Positions 16,800-25,837 of a stretch of 64,000 nucleotides of DNA are shown here, in pieces. Position 1 is the stretch's first letter, and each line of letters starts with the position of its first letter. The notes beneath the pieces are model-generated. The model worked only from the letters and a program-made list of their open reading frames with translations, was not told the DNA's origin and made no database searches. A program made the position numbers and the translations under genes. Source of the DNA: Mucilaginibacter sp. UR6-11 (GTDB lineage: Bacteria; Bacteroidota; Bacteroidia; Sphingobacteriales; Sphingobacteriaceae); the NCBI RefSeq assembly GCF_020880695.1, contig NZ_JAJIWO010000002.1:744432-808431 (forward strand), given 5' to 3'.

Positions 16800-18143
16800 A
16801 TGAATTTTAAGATCATAGTCCCGCTGGCATTTCTGCTCCTGATTACATTTTCAGGGACGGAAGCACAAAGTAATAAATCGAAAAATACGGCCTTAATGGG
16901 CAAACGTTTTCTCACCTTCAACACGGTGATCCGGGTAAATCAAATAGAGGTTTCAAGAAACCGCAACCTGGGCGAGGATGAGCGGGCGCTGCATACCCCC
17001 GTGCGAGTTGTCGCCTTCAGAACTGCGGTGGCCGAGGGATTCCCGGGCGGAAAAATAACATGGTCATTCAGCTGGCTCGCGCTGAATGATACCACGGCAG
17101 CTTACCGGGAAATCAGAAAACTGGTGGTTGGTTATCATTATAAATATGGCGACGACATTACATTTATACCGGGCGCTTATTTTGCCAATGCTTATAATAC
17201 AACAGAGCAAGTAAACAAGGACCTCCATGATGCGCTTAATATTATCAGCCGTATGGTTGGCAACGGTTACCGGCCGCAGAGTATTGTTGCCGGGTTTATG
17301 TCTGCTAAAAACCAGCAATATCTGGCCGATATTGAACACATTCACGTATGCCAGGGCAATATTTGGAGTCAGTACAGTATTGATAACCAGGATGGCGACG
17401 GCTCGATATCATATCCTTATTATCCATCTACAGAGCATTTCTGTAAACCGGCACAAGGAAAATCTGATTTTATAGATTGTGTAAATCTTGACGGCTGGTC
17501 GGTGGACTTTTTAGCCGGACGCAGGGCCGGTTTTGCACAGCGATTTAATAGCCGTATGGGTGTTGGGCCAATTGAAACAATTGGAAGATATGGGCTGGAA
17601 ACTGGCTTAAAGGAAATGATGCACACCACCGCTATCAATTTTGACAAGGGATTTCAGTTAAATGGTTTTGGATGGGTGACTAATTGCTGGGAACTTTCGT
17701 TGCCTTACGATTTTGCTTATTTAAAACAGTGGTTAACAGCTATTAGACAGCGGTGGCCGGATGCGAAACTTGTTACTCAGGGCCAATTTGGATTAGCCTG
17801 GCGAAAGCATTATAAGAGCAATAATTTCGACTATCGTTTTGAAGAAATTGGTTCAGGCATAGGTGGTTCTGATGCTGATAAGGAGATCCGTTGGTTTATG
17901 AATAAAGATTTTCGTTTGGCATTGCTCAGTCAAAAAGATGATCGATCAACAGCAAAAGTAATTGACTTTACCGACTACAGAAATGCTGCCAAAGAGCCTG
18001 CTGAAATGACACGCAAATGGAGCCTGCTTGGTGAAATTAACCAAAAGCAAACACGCCCTCAGGACAAGCCCATTTCTCCGGATTCTCTTTCGGTAAAAGC
18101 ACGTTCTATTATCATGCACCACTATCCCGATTTAATAAAATAG
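16800..18143 (+). CDS. Secreted DUF3863-like protein, possible carbohydrate-active enzyme
   Basis: The 447-residue protein has a signal peptide (cleavage near GTEAQ). The body contains RFLTFNTVIRVNQIEVSRN, YGDDITFIPGAYFANAYN, HVCQGNIWSQYSIDNQDGDG, FIDCVNLDGWSVDF and NSRMGVGPIETIGRYGLETG. I recall these as typical of DUF3863/DUF3864 proteins, predicted TIM-barrel-like secreted proteins in Bacteroidota. Conserved acids, tryptophans and histidines fit glycan processing, but no activity is established. It lies between the SusD remnant and an esterase, so a degraded polysaccharide locus is the likely context. Confidence 0.6.
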   Translation: MNFKIIVPLAFLLLITFSGTEAQSNKSKNTALMGKRFLTFNTVIRVNQIEVSRNRNLGEDERALHTPVRVVAFRTAVAEGFPGGKITWSFSWLALNDTTAAYREIRKLVVGYHYKYGDDITFIPGAYFANAYNTTEQVNKDLHDALNIISRMVGNGYRPQSIVAGFMSAKNQQYLADIEHIHVCQGNIWSQYSIDNQDGDGSISYPYYPSTEHFCKPAQGKSDFIDCVNLDGWSVDFLAGRRAGFAQRFNSRMGVGPIETIGRYGLETGLKEMMHTTAINFDKGFQLNGFGWVTNCWELSLPYDFAYLKQWLTAIRQRWPDAKLVTQGQFGLAWRKHYKSNNFDYRFEEIGSGIGGSDADKEIRWFMNKDFRLALLSQKDDRSTAKVIDFTDYRNAAKEPAEMTRKWSLLGEINQKQTRPQDKPISPDSLSVKARSIIMHHYPDLIK

Positions 18144-18341
18144 CATTAATTATATGCGGCATTGCTTAGTAACGGCCAACAAAAGGCTAAATAAGGATTG
18201 ATGATATAGCGGCGAACCATTGTGAAAAGATATAGATGTTTCGCAAACTTGCTTGTGACAATCCAACATCCGTACGTTCAAAACTCCGGCACTATTAAAC
18301 CCGAAAATTAATATCAAGTACATCAAATAATAATTAATAAT

Positions 18342-19286
18342 ATGACGCTCAACTATCAAAAAAAACTGAATTTGTGTTTACTAAAGGTGGTTATTGTTAC
18401 CTCAATACTAACAATAGGCGTTACAGTAAATGTTAATGGGCAGACAAGTATACCCCTCTATTCAGGGAATATACCAAATTCTAAGAAAACACCTGCGGAT
18501 TATATGGAGTACATAAACCGGTGGGGTACGGCTGAAAAGGTGTCTGTACCCACCTTAACGCCGTATTTATTAGAAAAGGGGACAATGCACACTGCCATGC
18601 TGGTAATTCCCGGAGGAGGCTACGCTAACGTAGCCGTAGCGTTGGAGGGTAATCAGATCGCAATTGCTCTAAATAAAATTGGTGTAGAGGCTTTTGTATT
18701 AAAATATCGCTTGCCTAATGACAATACGATGGATGATAAATCAATAGGACCTTTACAGGATGCGCAAACGGCACTGATGCTCATTAGGCAAAACGCAAAA
18801 CGCTGGAATATCGATACCACAAAGATCGGGGTTATCGGCTTTTCAGCCGGCGGCCATTTGGCTTCTACGTTGGGTACCCACTTTGATAAGCCCGTTATTC
18901 AACCTCCAGCTAATATCAGTCTGAGGCCGGATTTTATGGCGTTAATTTATCCTGTTATTACGATGGGTGCATTAACACATTACGGCTCACGTGTAAGCTT
19001 GCTTGGTAAAGACCCGTCACCACAGCTTATTGACCTATATAGTAATGAAAAGCAGGTTACGGCAAAATCACCACCTACTTTTTTAGTGCAAGCAGAAGAT
19101 GATCGTACTGTTCCTGTTCAAAATTCGCTAATTTTTTATGAGGCGCTTCTGCAAAATAAGGTAAGCGCAGAATTACATATTTATCCTTCTGGCGGACATG
19201 GTTTTGGATTAAAAAATGCAAAAATAAGCTGGTTAGACAGGCTAAAGGATTGGTTAATTATCTATGGATGGCTGAAGGAGCAATAA
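18342..19286 (+). CDS. Secreted alpha/beta hydrolase, acetyl-esterase type (BD-FAE-like)
   Basis: The 314-residue protein has an N-terminal hydrophobic signal (cleavage near VNGQ). Motifs of the carbohydrate-esterase group are complete: MLVIPGGGYANVA (oxyanion HGG-type loop, here PGGGY), IGVIGFSAGGHLAS (nucleophile Ser in GFSAG), FLVQAEDDRTVPV (Asp) and YPSGGHGFGL (His). Relatives deacetylate xylan or other sugars. It follows the DUF3863-like gene by about 200 bases, consistent with a small glycan-degradation cluster. Confidence 0.8.
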   Translation: MTLNYQKKLNLCLLKVVIVTSILTIGVTVNVNGQTSIPLYSGNIPNSKKTPADYMEYINRWGTAEKVSVPTLTPYLLEKGTMHTAMLVIPGGGYANVAVALEGNQIAIALNKIGVEAFVLKYRLPNDNTMDDKSIGPLQDAQTALMLIRQNAKRWNIDTTKIGVIGFSAGGHLASTLGTHFDKPVIQPPANISLRPDFMALIYPVITMGALTHYGSRVSLLGKDPSPQLIDLYSNEKQVTAKSPPTFLVQAEDDRTVPVQNSLIFYEALLQNKVSAELHIYPSGGHGFGLKNAKISWLDRLKDWLIIYGWLKEQ

Positions 19287-19599
19287 TTCAAATAATGCTT
19301 AGCCAAAATGAACATCAAGAGTAAATAATTAAAGCAATAGCATATAAACCGGTGAAATTATTTCCAATTGGAAAATAGAAAGTAACGTTATAAAGTATAC
19401 GCTGACAATACCAGCAAATTCGACAGTTACTATTATTATTCCAAAAATCGGTGGGCGTAGGGTGTATCTAAACAAAAAGCATTAAATATGACCAAGGGAT
19501 TCACGCAACAATCAGGTACCTACATGTAAAATAAGGTAGCAGAAAATTAATAAGATAAATATTCCCTCTCCTAAAACTCTCGCTCGAGAGATATTGGTT

Positions 19600-19630
19600 G
19601 GACCCTGGATTGGTCGCCAGGGTCCTTTTT
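19600..19630 (+). terminator. Orphan intrinsic terminator
   Basis: Arms 19600-19608 and 19617-19625 (GGACCCTGG/CCAGGGTCC) pair perfectly and are followed by TTTTT. The nearest upstream stop codon is at 19286, so it may end a long 3' UTR or an unannotated small RNA. Confidence 0.75.
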
Positions 19631-19822
19631 GCAAATATGCGATAGTATTGATGTTAATTCGTCGAGCCTGTGAGTTATCATGTGCCGACATTTAAACTAC
19701 CCGCCTGAATATAAAAGTGGCTTCCTGAACCAAACCTTTGCAACCGTATTGGATGATTTAATTGCGTTAGTTACGATCTGTTTTCTGGAAAAAGAATTTT
19801 TTAGTTCTATTGCAATTGGCAA

Positions 19823-19835
19823 CAGGACTCGAACC
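19823..19835 (-). repeat. tRNA T-arm fragment
   Basis: The minus strand reads GGTTCGAGTCCTG, identical to the T-arm of the initiator tRNA 128 bases away (19951-19963). No tRNA cloverleaf can be built around it. Confidence 0.5.
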
Positions 19836-19903
19836 AAAAAATTGATAAAAAGCACTGAAAATGAATTGGTGAGAGGAAAAAAGGAGGAAAAATTATAAAA
19901 GTT

Positions 19904-19937
19904 ATAAAAAAAGCGCCTTTCTTAACAGAAAGGCGCT
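19904..19937 (-). terminator. Terminator of the initiator tRNA gene
   Basis: A perfect 10-bp stem (19912-19921 with 19928-19937) is followed on the minus strand by a run of T. It begins 4 bases past the tRNA 3' end. Confidence 0.85.
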
Positions 19938-19941
19938 CAGG

Positions 19942-20014
<73 letters not shown>

Positions 20015-20100
20015 CTATCTTTTGTTGGTATTACATAACGGACATAAACCCGAAATGTTTATTTCAATTAGTAAAAAGCGATTTGTGACTCCTTTTAATT

Positions 20101-20135
20101 GGACTGCAAAGATATAATTCGTTTCTTTGCAGTCC
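20101..20135. repeat. 11-bp perfect inverted repeat upstream of era
   Basis: Arms 20101-20111 and 20125-20135 (GGACTGCAAAG/CTTTGCAGTCC) are exact complements with a 13-base loop. It ends 24 bases before the era start codon, so in a plus-strand transcript the hairpin could sit in the leader of era. No T tract follows. Confidence 0.6.
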
Positions 20136-20159
20136 AAATATTATTTTAATTATTTTTAT

Positions 20160-21035
20160 ATGGGTCATAAAGCAGGTTTTGTAAGCATAATTGGTAAGCC
20201 AAACGCGGGTAAGTCAACCCTGATGAACGCGCTTGTTGGCGAAAAAATGTCTATCATCACCCCAAAAGCCCAAACAACCCGCCATCGTATACTGGGTATT
20301 GTTAATACAGATGAGTATCAAATTGTATTTTCAGACACCCCCGGGATCATTAAGCCGCACTATGAGCTGCATGAGCGCATGATGCACCAGGTGGAAGGAT
20401 CAATTGAAGACGCCGACATGATTTTGCTGGTAACCGATATTTATGAAGAGTATGACGAGGAAGATGTAATTAAAAAATTAGCCGGATCACAAGCGCCTTT
20501 ATTGGTATTGGTCAATAAGATTGATCAGAGCGACGAGGAAGCTGTAAAGAAAAAGATTGAATACTGGCAGGAAAAACTAAAACCAAAAGCCGTCTTCGCG
20601 ATATCGGCATTGCATGATCATAATGTTATCTCGGTAATGAACTTTGTGATTGAGCATCTGCCCGAGCATCCGCCTTATTATGAAAAGGACGCTTTAACTG
20701 ACAGGAACGACCGTTTCTTCGCATCAGAAATGATACGGGCGCAGATCCTGAAGCAATACAAAAAAGAGATCCCTTATAGTGCAGAGGTTATTGTTACCGC
20801 GTTTGTTGAAGGCGAAAAGCTGCACCGCATAAGTGCCGAGATCATTGTGGAACGCGACTCGCAAAAAAATATTATCATTGGCGAGGGTGGCAAAATGCTG
20901 AAAATAGTTGGTACCTATGCCCGCCGAGATATGGAAGATTTTTTCCAGAAGAAGATCTTCCTGGAGATGTTTGTAAAAGTAATACCCGACTGGCGCAGCA
21001 AGAAAAATTACCTAAAAAAATTTGGGTACGAATAA
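20160..21035 (+). CDS. era: GTPase Era (30S assembly and 16S rRNA 3'-end binding)
   Basis: The start chosen is the ATG giving MGHKAGFVSIIGKPNAGKST, where the G domain begins at once; an upstream frame extension is atypical. G motifs are GKPNAGKST (G1), DTPG (G3) and VNKIDQSD (G4). The C-terminal KH domain (about 205-290) has the signature IIIGEGGKMLKIVG. At 291 residues the length is normal. Era helps mature the small ribosomal subunit in the cytoplasm. It is followed by der, the other ribosome-assembly GTPase, 120 bases downstream, a likely shared function block. Confidence 0.97.
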   Translation: MGHKAGFVSIIGKPNAGKSTLMNALVGEKMSIITPKAQTTRHRILGIVNTDEYQIVFSDTPGIIKPHYELHERMMHQVEGSIEDADMILLVTDIYEEYDEEDVIKKLAGSQAPLLVLVNKIDQSDEEAVKKKIEYWQEKLKPKAVFAISALHDHNVISVMNFVIEHLPEHPPYYEKDALTDRNDRFFASEMIRAQILKQYKKEIPYSAEVIVTAFVEGEKLHRISAEIIVERDSQKNIIIGEGGKMLKIVGTYARRDMEDFFQKKIFLEMFVKVIPDWRSKKNYLKKFGYE

Positions 21036-21155
21036 ATAGTTATGAGTTGTGGATTATGAGTTTTGAGTATTCGTAATTTTGCAACTGATATTACAGAGTG
21101 GTAAAGTTTTTGAGCAAATACTCATAACTCTCTACTCAAAAACTTACAACTTAAA
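21036..21155. repeat. Intergenic word-repeat palindrome (era-der)
   Basis: The gap is filled with repeats of TTATGAGTT and TTTTGAGT in both orientations. AGTTATGAGT (21038-21047) pairs with ACTCATAACT (21120-21129). Between two co-directional genes it is not a simple end-of-operon terminator. Confidence 0.6.
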
Positions 21156-22457
21156 ATGAGTAACATAGTAGCCATAGTTGGCCGCCCAAATGTAGGCAAG
21201 TCAACCTTATATAACCGTTTAACAGAAACTCGCAAAGCTATTGTGGACGATTTTAGCGGCGTAACCCGCGATCGTCATTACGGCACCTCAGAGTGGACAC
21301 ATCATGAGTTTACTGTTATTGATACCGGCGGTTATGTAGCCCACTCGAACGATGTCTTTGAAGCCGCTATACGTGAACAGGTGGTTATCGCTATTGAGGA
21401 AGCTACCGTTATTTTATTTTTGGTTGATGTAACCACGGGCATCACTGACCTGGATGACGAGATTGCTACCATCCTGCGTAAAGGCAACAAACCAACGTTT
21501 GTAGTGGTTAATAAGGTTGATAATAATAATCAACAGTCAGACGCTACGGTATTTTACAGTTTGGGACTAGGCGAGATCTACAACATCTCCTCCATGACAG
21601 GATCGGGCACCGGCGAGTTGCTGGACGAAGTAGTTAAGCATTTTGACGAAGAAAAACTGGAAGAAAATACCCGCCCTAAATATGCTATCGTTGGCAGGCC
21701 AAACGTGGGTAAGTCATCCATTATTAACTCATTGATTGGTAAAGACCGTAACATAGTTACTCCTATCGCCGGTACCACGCGCGATTCTATCCATATCCAC
21801 TATAACCAATATGGTCATGATTTTATGCTGATAGATACAGCAGGGATGCGTAAGAAAACCAAGGTAAAAGAGAATATTGAATTTTATTCGGTTATGCGTA
21901 CCATCAAGGCATTGGAGGAAGCCGATGTGGTTATCCTGATGATTGATGCTGTTGAAGGTATTGAATCGCAGGATATCAATATTTTTCACCTGGCAGAGAA
22001 AAATAAGAAGGGGGTGATGATTGTGGTTAACAAATGGGATTTGATCGAAAAGAATAATAAAACCACCAAAGTTTTTGAAGAAATGATCAAAGAAAAGCTG
22101 CAGCCATTTACAGATGTGCCTATTGTATTTACCTCGGTAACGGAAAAGCAGCGTGTGTTAAAGGTGATTGATGTGGCTAACCAGGTTTATGAAAACCGCG
22201 CCCGCAAAATATCAACTTCAAAACTAAACGAGGTTATGCTGCCGATTATAGAACACTATCCGCCGCCATCATTAAAAGGCAAGTATGTTAAGATAAAATA
22301 CATCACCCAAATTGCGGGCACATCGCCCATGTTTGCTTTCTTTTGCAACCTGCCGCAATATGTTAAAGAGCCGTATTATCGCTTTATTGAAAACAAACTT
22401 AGGGAGAACTTTGAATTTAGCGGTGCGCCAATACAGGTTTGGTTTAGACAGAAATAG
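21156..22457 (+). CDS. der: Double-GTPase Der (50S ribosome assembly)
   Basis: The 433-residue protein has two complete G domains. The first has [19 protein letters not shown] and VNKVD. The second, after residue 175, has [23 protein letters not shown] and [12 protein letters not shown]-like domain ends the protein ([14 protein letters not shown] and QVWFRQK). The length is typical. Der is needed for large ribosomal subunit maturation. It probably shares expression with era, which precedes it. Confidence 0.97.
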   Translation: MSNIVAIVGRPNVGKSTLYNRLTETRKAIVDDFSGVTRDRHYGTSEWTHHEFTVIDTGGYVAHSNDVFEAAIREQVVIAIEEATVILFLVDVTTGITDLDDEIATILRKGNKPTFVVVNKVDNNNQQSDATVFYSLGLGEIYNISSMTGSGTGELLDEVVKHFDEEKLEENTRPKYAIVGRPNVGKSSIINSLIGKDRNIVTPIAGTTRDSIHIHYNQYGHDFMLIDTAGMRKKTKVKENIEFYSVMRTIKALEEADVVILMIDAVEGIESQDINIFHLAEKNKKGVMIVVNKWDLIEKNNKTTKVFEEMIKEKLQPFTDVPIVFTSVTEKQRVLKVIDVANQVYENRARKISTSKLNEVMLPIIEHYPPPSLKGKYVKIKYITQIAGTSPMFAFFCNLPQYVKEPYYRFIENKLRENFEFSGAPIQVWFRQK

Positions 22458-22539
22458 ATAAACGAATGTGCAGATGATTCATTTGCACATTTGTAAGCAT
22501 CCTGTTAGTTACCTATCTTAAAATCTGCACATACGCACA
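22458..22539. repeat. Intergenic word-repeat palindrome (der / CTP convergent gap)
   Basis: ATGTGCAGAT (22466-22475) pairs with ATCTGCACAT (22523-22532), and TGCACATTTG and CGCACATT repeat the same word. The vocabulary is shared with the gap at 25042-25134. Confidence 0.6.
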
Positions 22540-24117
22540 TTACAAAGCTTCAACGGCCTTCTTTACTGCGGTATCATCAGCATTAATAATCTTAAAATAG
22601 GCTTCATCTCCCCATTTAAAACGCGCTGCGTAGGCTTTTAACAGTGTTTTTATATTTTCTTTGGCGATTAATAGTTCGCGCGCATCCATATCTTTTACGG
22701 TTTGCGATGCATAAAGTATAAAGTTGCCAAAGTCTGCGTCGGTAACTGTGTAGTGTTTAAAAAACTCGTCAGCGGTGTACCTGTTTAACAATGGCTGCAT
22801 ATGATCAATTACATAAGCAGGGAAAATTTGTTTGCTGTTTAACACGCGCGCCACATAGGTGTTTTGGGTGGTATCAGCGGGTACAAAAATATCGGGCATA
22901 ATGCCACCGCCACTAAATACTTTCCTGCCGGTTAAGGTATGGTAATGCGTAGGTTTGGTAAAAGAACTGTCTTTCAGGTTGCTTTCTTCAGAAAACAACT
23001 CGCCTTTGCGCATGCGTTGCGCCAGTTCATTTCGGTAGATTTCTACGCCCTGGCTATATGATTTTTGAATGGAGCGGCCCGATGGGGTGTAATATCTGGC
23101 TATGGTTAAATTGATAGCCGAGCCATCGCCAAACGGAAACTGCTCCTGCACCAGCCCCTTCCCAAACGACCGCCGGCCCACTATCACCGCGCGATCCAGG
23201 TCTTGCAGCGCACCGGCAAGTATCTCGCTTGCCGATGCCGAATATTCATCAATCAGCACCGCTAATTTACCGTGTTGAAAATTGCCCGAATCGGTTGCAA
23301 AATAGTCAGTGCGCGGTTCATGCGCGCCTTTGGTGTATACTATAAGCTGTTTTTTGGTCAAAAATTCGTCGGCCAAAGCCGTCGCGGTATTTAAGTAACC
23401 GCCACCGTTACCGCGAATGTCAAGCACCAGTTTTTGCATGCCATCTATTTTTAATTTAATTAAGGCTTTCCTGAAATCTGCATCAGTAGTTGATGCAAAT
23501 TTGCTTATTTTAATATAGCCTGTTGTTGGGTTAAGCATATAGGCAGCATCCATACTGCTTAAATCAACATGATCGCGTTTTACGTTATAAAACTTAGTGA
23601 TTTTGCCGCCTGCCGGGATAACGGCCATAAATAACTGCGAATTTTTTGAGCCCCTGAAAGCTTTACTAACCTTACGGAGTGTTAAATGCGTGCCTGAAAA
23701 TTTTTGATGATCTATTTCAATTACCTTGTCGCCGGGTGTAATGCCGGCGTTATAGGCAGGGCCGCTTTTGTTAACCTGGGTTATAATTAATGTATCGCGC
23801 AGCAAAATATATTCAACGCCTATACCCGTAAATCCGCCTTCAAGCCGTTCATTAATTGAGGTGGCCTGCTGTGCCGGCAAATAAAGCGAGTGGGGATCAA
23901 GATTTTGCAGAAGTGTATTTACGGTTGAACCTTCAATGCTGTCCACATCAACCGAGTCGACATAGTTATGCCTGACAAGATCTAATACCTTGGATACTTT
24001 GTTGTTGTCAAAATCAATATGTTCTGTCAGGTGGCTATCGCTTACAAAAAGGCCGATAGCTACACCAGCTAAAATAAGTATGGCCGACCTGAAAATAATA
24101 CCCGCTACTTTTTTCAT
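22540..24117 (-). CDS. C-terminal processing protease (S41A, PDZ)
   Basis: The start chosen (24117) opens MKKVAGIIFRSAILILAGVA, a signal anchor; 525 residues follow. A PDZ domain (about 85-165) contains GIGVEYILL and GDKVIEIDHQKF. The protease core has LVLDIRGNGGGYLNTA, SASASEILAGALQ (catalytic Ser) and GRRSFGKGLVQEQF (catalytic Lys), so the Ser-Lys dyad is intact. Such periplasmic proteases trim envelope proteins and lipoproteins. A TAGTTTTG box ends 11 bases before the start. It converges on der. Confidence 0.92.
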   Translation of the reverse strand: MKKVAGIIFRSAILILAGVAIGLFVSDSHLTEHIDFDNNKVSKVLDLVRHNYVDSVDVDSIEGSTVNTLLQNLDPHSLYLPAQQATSINERLEGGFTGIGVEYILLRDTLIITQVNKSGPAYNAGITPGDKVIEIDHQKFSGTHLTLRKVSKAFRGSKNSQLFMAVIPAGGKITKFYNVKRDHVDLSSMDAAYMLNPTTGYIKISKFASTTDADFRKALIKLKIDGMQKLVLDIRGNGGGYLNTATALADEFLTKKQLIVYTKGAHEPRTDYFATDSGNFQHGKLAVLIDEYSASASEILAGALQDLDRAVIVGRRSFGKGLVQEQFPFGDGSAINLTIARYYTPSGRSIQKSYSQGVEIYRNELAQRMRKGELFSEESNLKDSSFTKPTHYHTLTGRKVFSGGGIMPDIFVPADTTQNTYVARVLNSKQIFPAYVIDHMQPLLNRYTADEFFKHYTVTDADFGNFILYASQTVKDMDARELLIAKENIKTLLKAYAARFKWGDEAYFKIINADDTAVKKAVEAL

Positions 24118-24128
24118 AATATGATACA

Positions 24129-24136
24129 CAAAACTA
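24129..24136 (-). promoter_or_regulatory. TAnnTTTG -7 box for the processing protease
   Basis: The minus strand reads TAGTTTTG, ending 11 bases before the ATG at 24117. This supports the shorter start, because the longer ORF start would lie upstream of the box. Confidence 0.5.
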
Positions 24137-24226
24137 CTGATTTGGGCTGAGAGCGCCGATATTAGTTGGCGCAATAATTAAACCATATCAGGAATTTTAC
24201 CGAATTTTGGCAAAAAAATCATCAAA

Positions 24227-25039
24227 ATGCAAGCTACTACCGAAAATGAATCGAATTACAGCCATTTGGAACAGATGAGCGTGGCCGAGATCCTTCAAAA
24301 TATAAATAAGGAGGATCAAACAGTTGCTGTATCGGTTAGTAAAGCAATACCACAAATTGAAAAGCTTGCAACTGTGGTTGCCGACCGGATGAAAGCCGGT
24401 GGCCGCCTGTTTTATATTGGTGCCGGCACCAGTGGCAGGTTGGGTGTAGTTGACGCGTCAGAGTGTCCCCCAACGTTTGGCGTACCGTTTGATTGGGTGG
24501 TAGGTATTATTGCCGGTGGCGACGGCGCCATCCGCAAGGCAGTTGAGTTTGCCGAGGATAATACGGAGCAGGCATGGAAAGATTTGTCCGAATTTAACAT
24601 CACCGATAAAGATGTAGTGGTAGGGATTGCAGCCTCAGGCACTACACCGTATGTTATTGGCGGATTAAAAGCAGCCAATCAAAATAAAATCATTACAGGT
24701 TGCGTTGTGTGTAATAGTGGCAGTCCGATAGCCGCTGAAGCCGATTATCCGGTTGAAGTTGTAACCGGTCCTGAATTTTTAACAGGCAGCACCCGTATGA
24801 AAGCTGGTACCGCTCAAAAGCTGGTATTGAATATGCTTACCACTACGGTAATGATTAGGTTGGGTAGGGTAAAGGGTAATAAAATGGTTGATATGCAACT
24901 GTCAAATAATAAACTGGTAGACCGGGGTACTAAAATGGTGATGGCCGAAATTGGCGTTGATGAAGTTACCGCCGCCGATTTACTGAAGAAAAATGGGAGT
25001 GTGCGCAAAGCGGTTGATTTTTATAACCAAAATAAGTAA
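24227..25039 (+). CDS. murQ: N-acetylmuramic acid 6-phosphate etherase MurQ
   Basis: The 270-residue protein is a SIS-fold etherase with YIGAGTSGRLGVVDASECPP, the signature segment of MurQ, and the later GPEFLTGSTRMKAGTAQKL. It cleaves the lactyl ether of MurNAc-6-phosphate to GlcNAc-6-phosphate and D-lactate during cell-wall recycling. It is slightly shorter than E. coli MurQ (298), the C-terminal helical part being reduced. GAATTTTG before the start is one base off the TAnnTTTG box. No murP or anmK adjoins it. Confidence 0.95.
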   Translation: MQATTENESNYSHLEQMSVAEILQNINKEDQTVAVSVSKAIPQIEKLATVVADRMKAGGRLFYIGAGTSGRLGVVDASECPPTFGVPFDWVVGIIAGGDGAIRKAVEFAEDNTEQAWKDLSEFNITDKDVVVGIAASGTTPYVIGGLKAANQNKIITGCVVCNSGSPIAAEADYPVEVVTGPEFLTGSTRMKAGTAQKLVLNMLTTTVMIRLGRVKGNKMVDMQLSNNKLVDRGTKMVMAEIGVDEVTAADLLKKNGSVRKAVDFYNQNK

Positions 25040-25041
25040 AC

Positions 25042-25134
25042 GTGCAGGTATGCAAATGTGCAGCTGTATGAATGAAGAGTTTGATAGATAACTAATTAAA
25101 GAATCTGCTTGTCTGCACATTTGCATACCTGCAC
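25042..25134. repeat. 22-bp perfect inverted repeat (murQ / 25147 gap)
   Basis: Arms 25042-25063 and 25113-25134 are exact complements (start GTGCAGGTATGC) around a 49-base loop. Internally each arm repeats the word TGCA..TGTGCAG. It begins 2 bases after the murQ stop codon and ends 12 bases before the next start codon. Confidence 0.85.
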
Positions 25135-25146
25135 ATTAAAACAACA

Positions 25147-25713
25147 ATGCACGAAATAGAACCATATTATAAATGGCGGGACGACTACATAGCGGCAGAT
25201 GACGAGTATTCGCCTTTTTACGCTACGCAGTATAATGAGTTTGAATTTGATAAGCAGGTATACAATTTCCTGCTGCACCCGCAATGGGACTCGTTTGGTT
25301 CAAATACATTGTACATGAAAGTGCTGTATGCCGATTATGACCGCAGCTACGCCATCATAGAATTTATTGGCGAGTGGAACGATGCCATTAACAACGATAT
25401 AATGCTTTTAAAGCGTGAAATACTGGAGCTGATGGTGGATAACGGGATAAACCAGTTCATACTCATCGGCGAAAATGTACTGAACTTTCACTCGTCTGAC
25501 GATTGTTATTACGAAGAGTGGTTCCAGGATGTGGAAGACGGCTGGATTGCCGGTATTAATTTCAGGGAACATGTAATAGAAGAATTTAAACGCAATAACA
25601 TTGACTATTATATTAATTTCGGCGGCGAACTGGACGACCTGAACTGGCGGGCGTTAAAGCCATTACAGTTGTTTAAAAAGGTTGAAGAGCAACTGACTAA
25701 AAGGCTGAATTAA
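25147..25713 (+). CDS. Conserved Bacteroidota protein of unknown function
   Basis: The 188-residue protein is acidic, cytoplasmic and rich in aromatics (HEIEPYYKWRDDYIAADDEY, HPQWDSFGSNTLYMKVLYAD, WFQDVEDGWIAGINF). I recognise no catalytic motif, signal peptide or membrane segment. Codon use and length fit a real gene, and it is flanked by conserved housekeeping genes. The pattern of alternating strands (YAIIEFIGEWND, QFILIGENVL) suggests an alpha/beta fold. Confidence 0.7.
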   Translation: MHEIEPYYKWRDDYIAADDEYSPFYATQYNEFEFDKQVYNFLLHPQWDSFGSNTLYMKVLYADYDRSYAIIEFIGEWNDAINNDIMLLKREILELMVDNGINQFILIGENVLNFHSSDDCYYEEWFQDVEDGWIAGINFREHVIEEFKRNNIDYYINFGGELDDLNWRALKPLQLFKKVEEQLTKRLN

Positions 25714-25802
25714 TTTTAGAGATTAAAGATTAGGGATTGGTTTCGCTTTGTCGCCAAATTGTAAATCAACTAATCTCTAACCTCCAATTACTAATCTTTA
25801 AC
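25714..25802. repeat. Intergenic word-repeat palindrome
   Basis: AGAGATTAAAGATTAGGGATTGG near 25720 is an imperfect inverted copy of the segment AATCTCTAACC...AATTACTAATCTTTA before 25800. The word AGATTA recurs on both strands. Confidence 0.5.
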
Positions 25803-25810
25803 TATATTTG
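25803..25810 (+). promoter_or_regulatory. TAnnTTTG -7 box for the BI-1 family gene
   Basis: TATATTTG matches the consensus and lies 27 bases before the ATG at 25838. Confidence 0.5.
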
Positions 25811-25837
25811 ATATCAATTAACCACTATAATTAAAAA

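Larger units (their letters stand above)
19287..19903. other. 617-bp intergenic region with orphan terminator and tRNA fragment
   Basis: The gap holds a strong intrinsic terminator at 19600-19630 about 310 bases after the nearest gene, a small palindrome at 19577-19590 (CTCTCG-CT-CGAGAG), and a 13-base copy of the tRNA T-arm at 19823-19835. A 72-codon frame at 19680-19898 has no recognisable product and is probably not a gene. Confidence 0.5.

Noticed and set aside
19680..19898. 72-codon frame in the gap before the tRNA
   Set aside because: It crosses the tRNA T-arm fragment, has an unlikely basic tail, and has no motif or promoter box.
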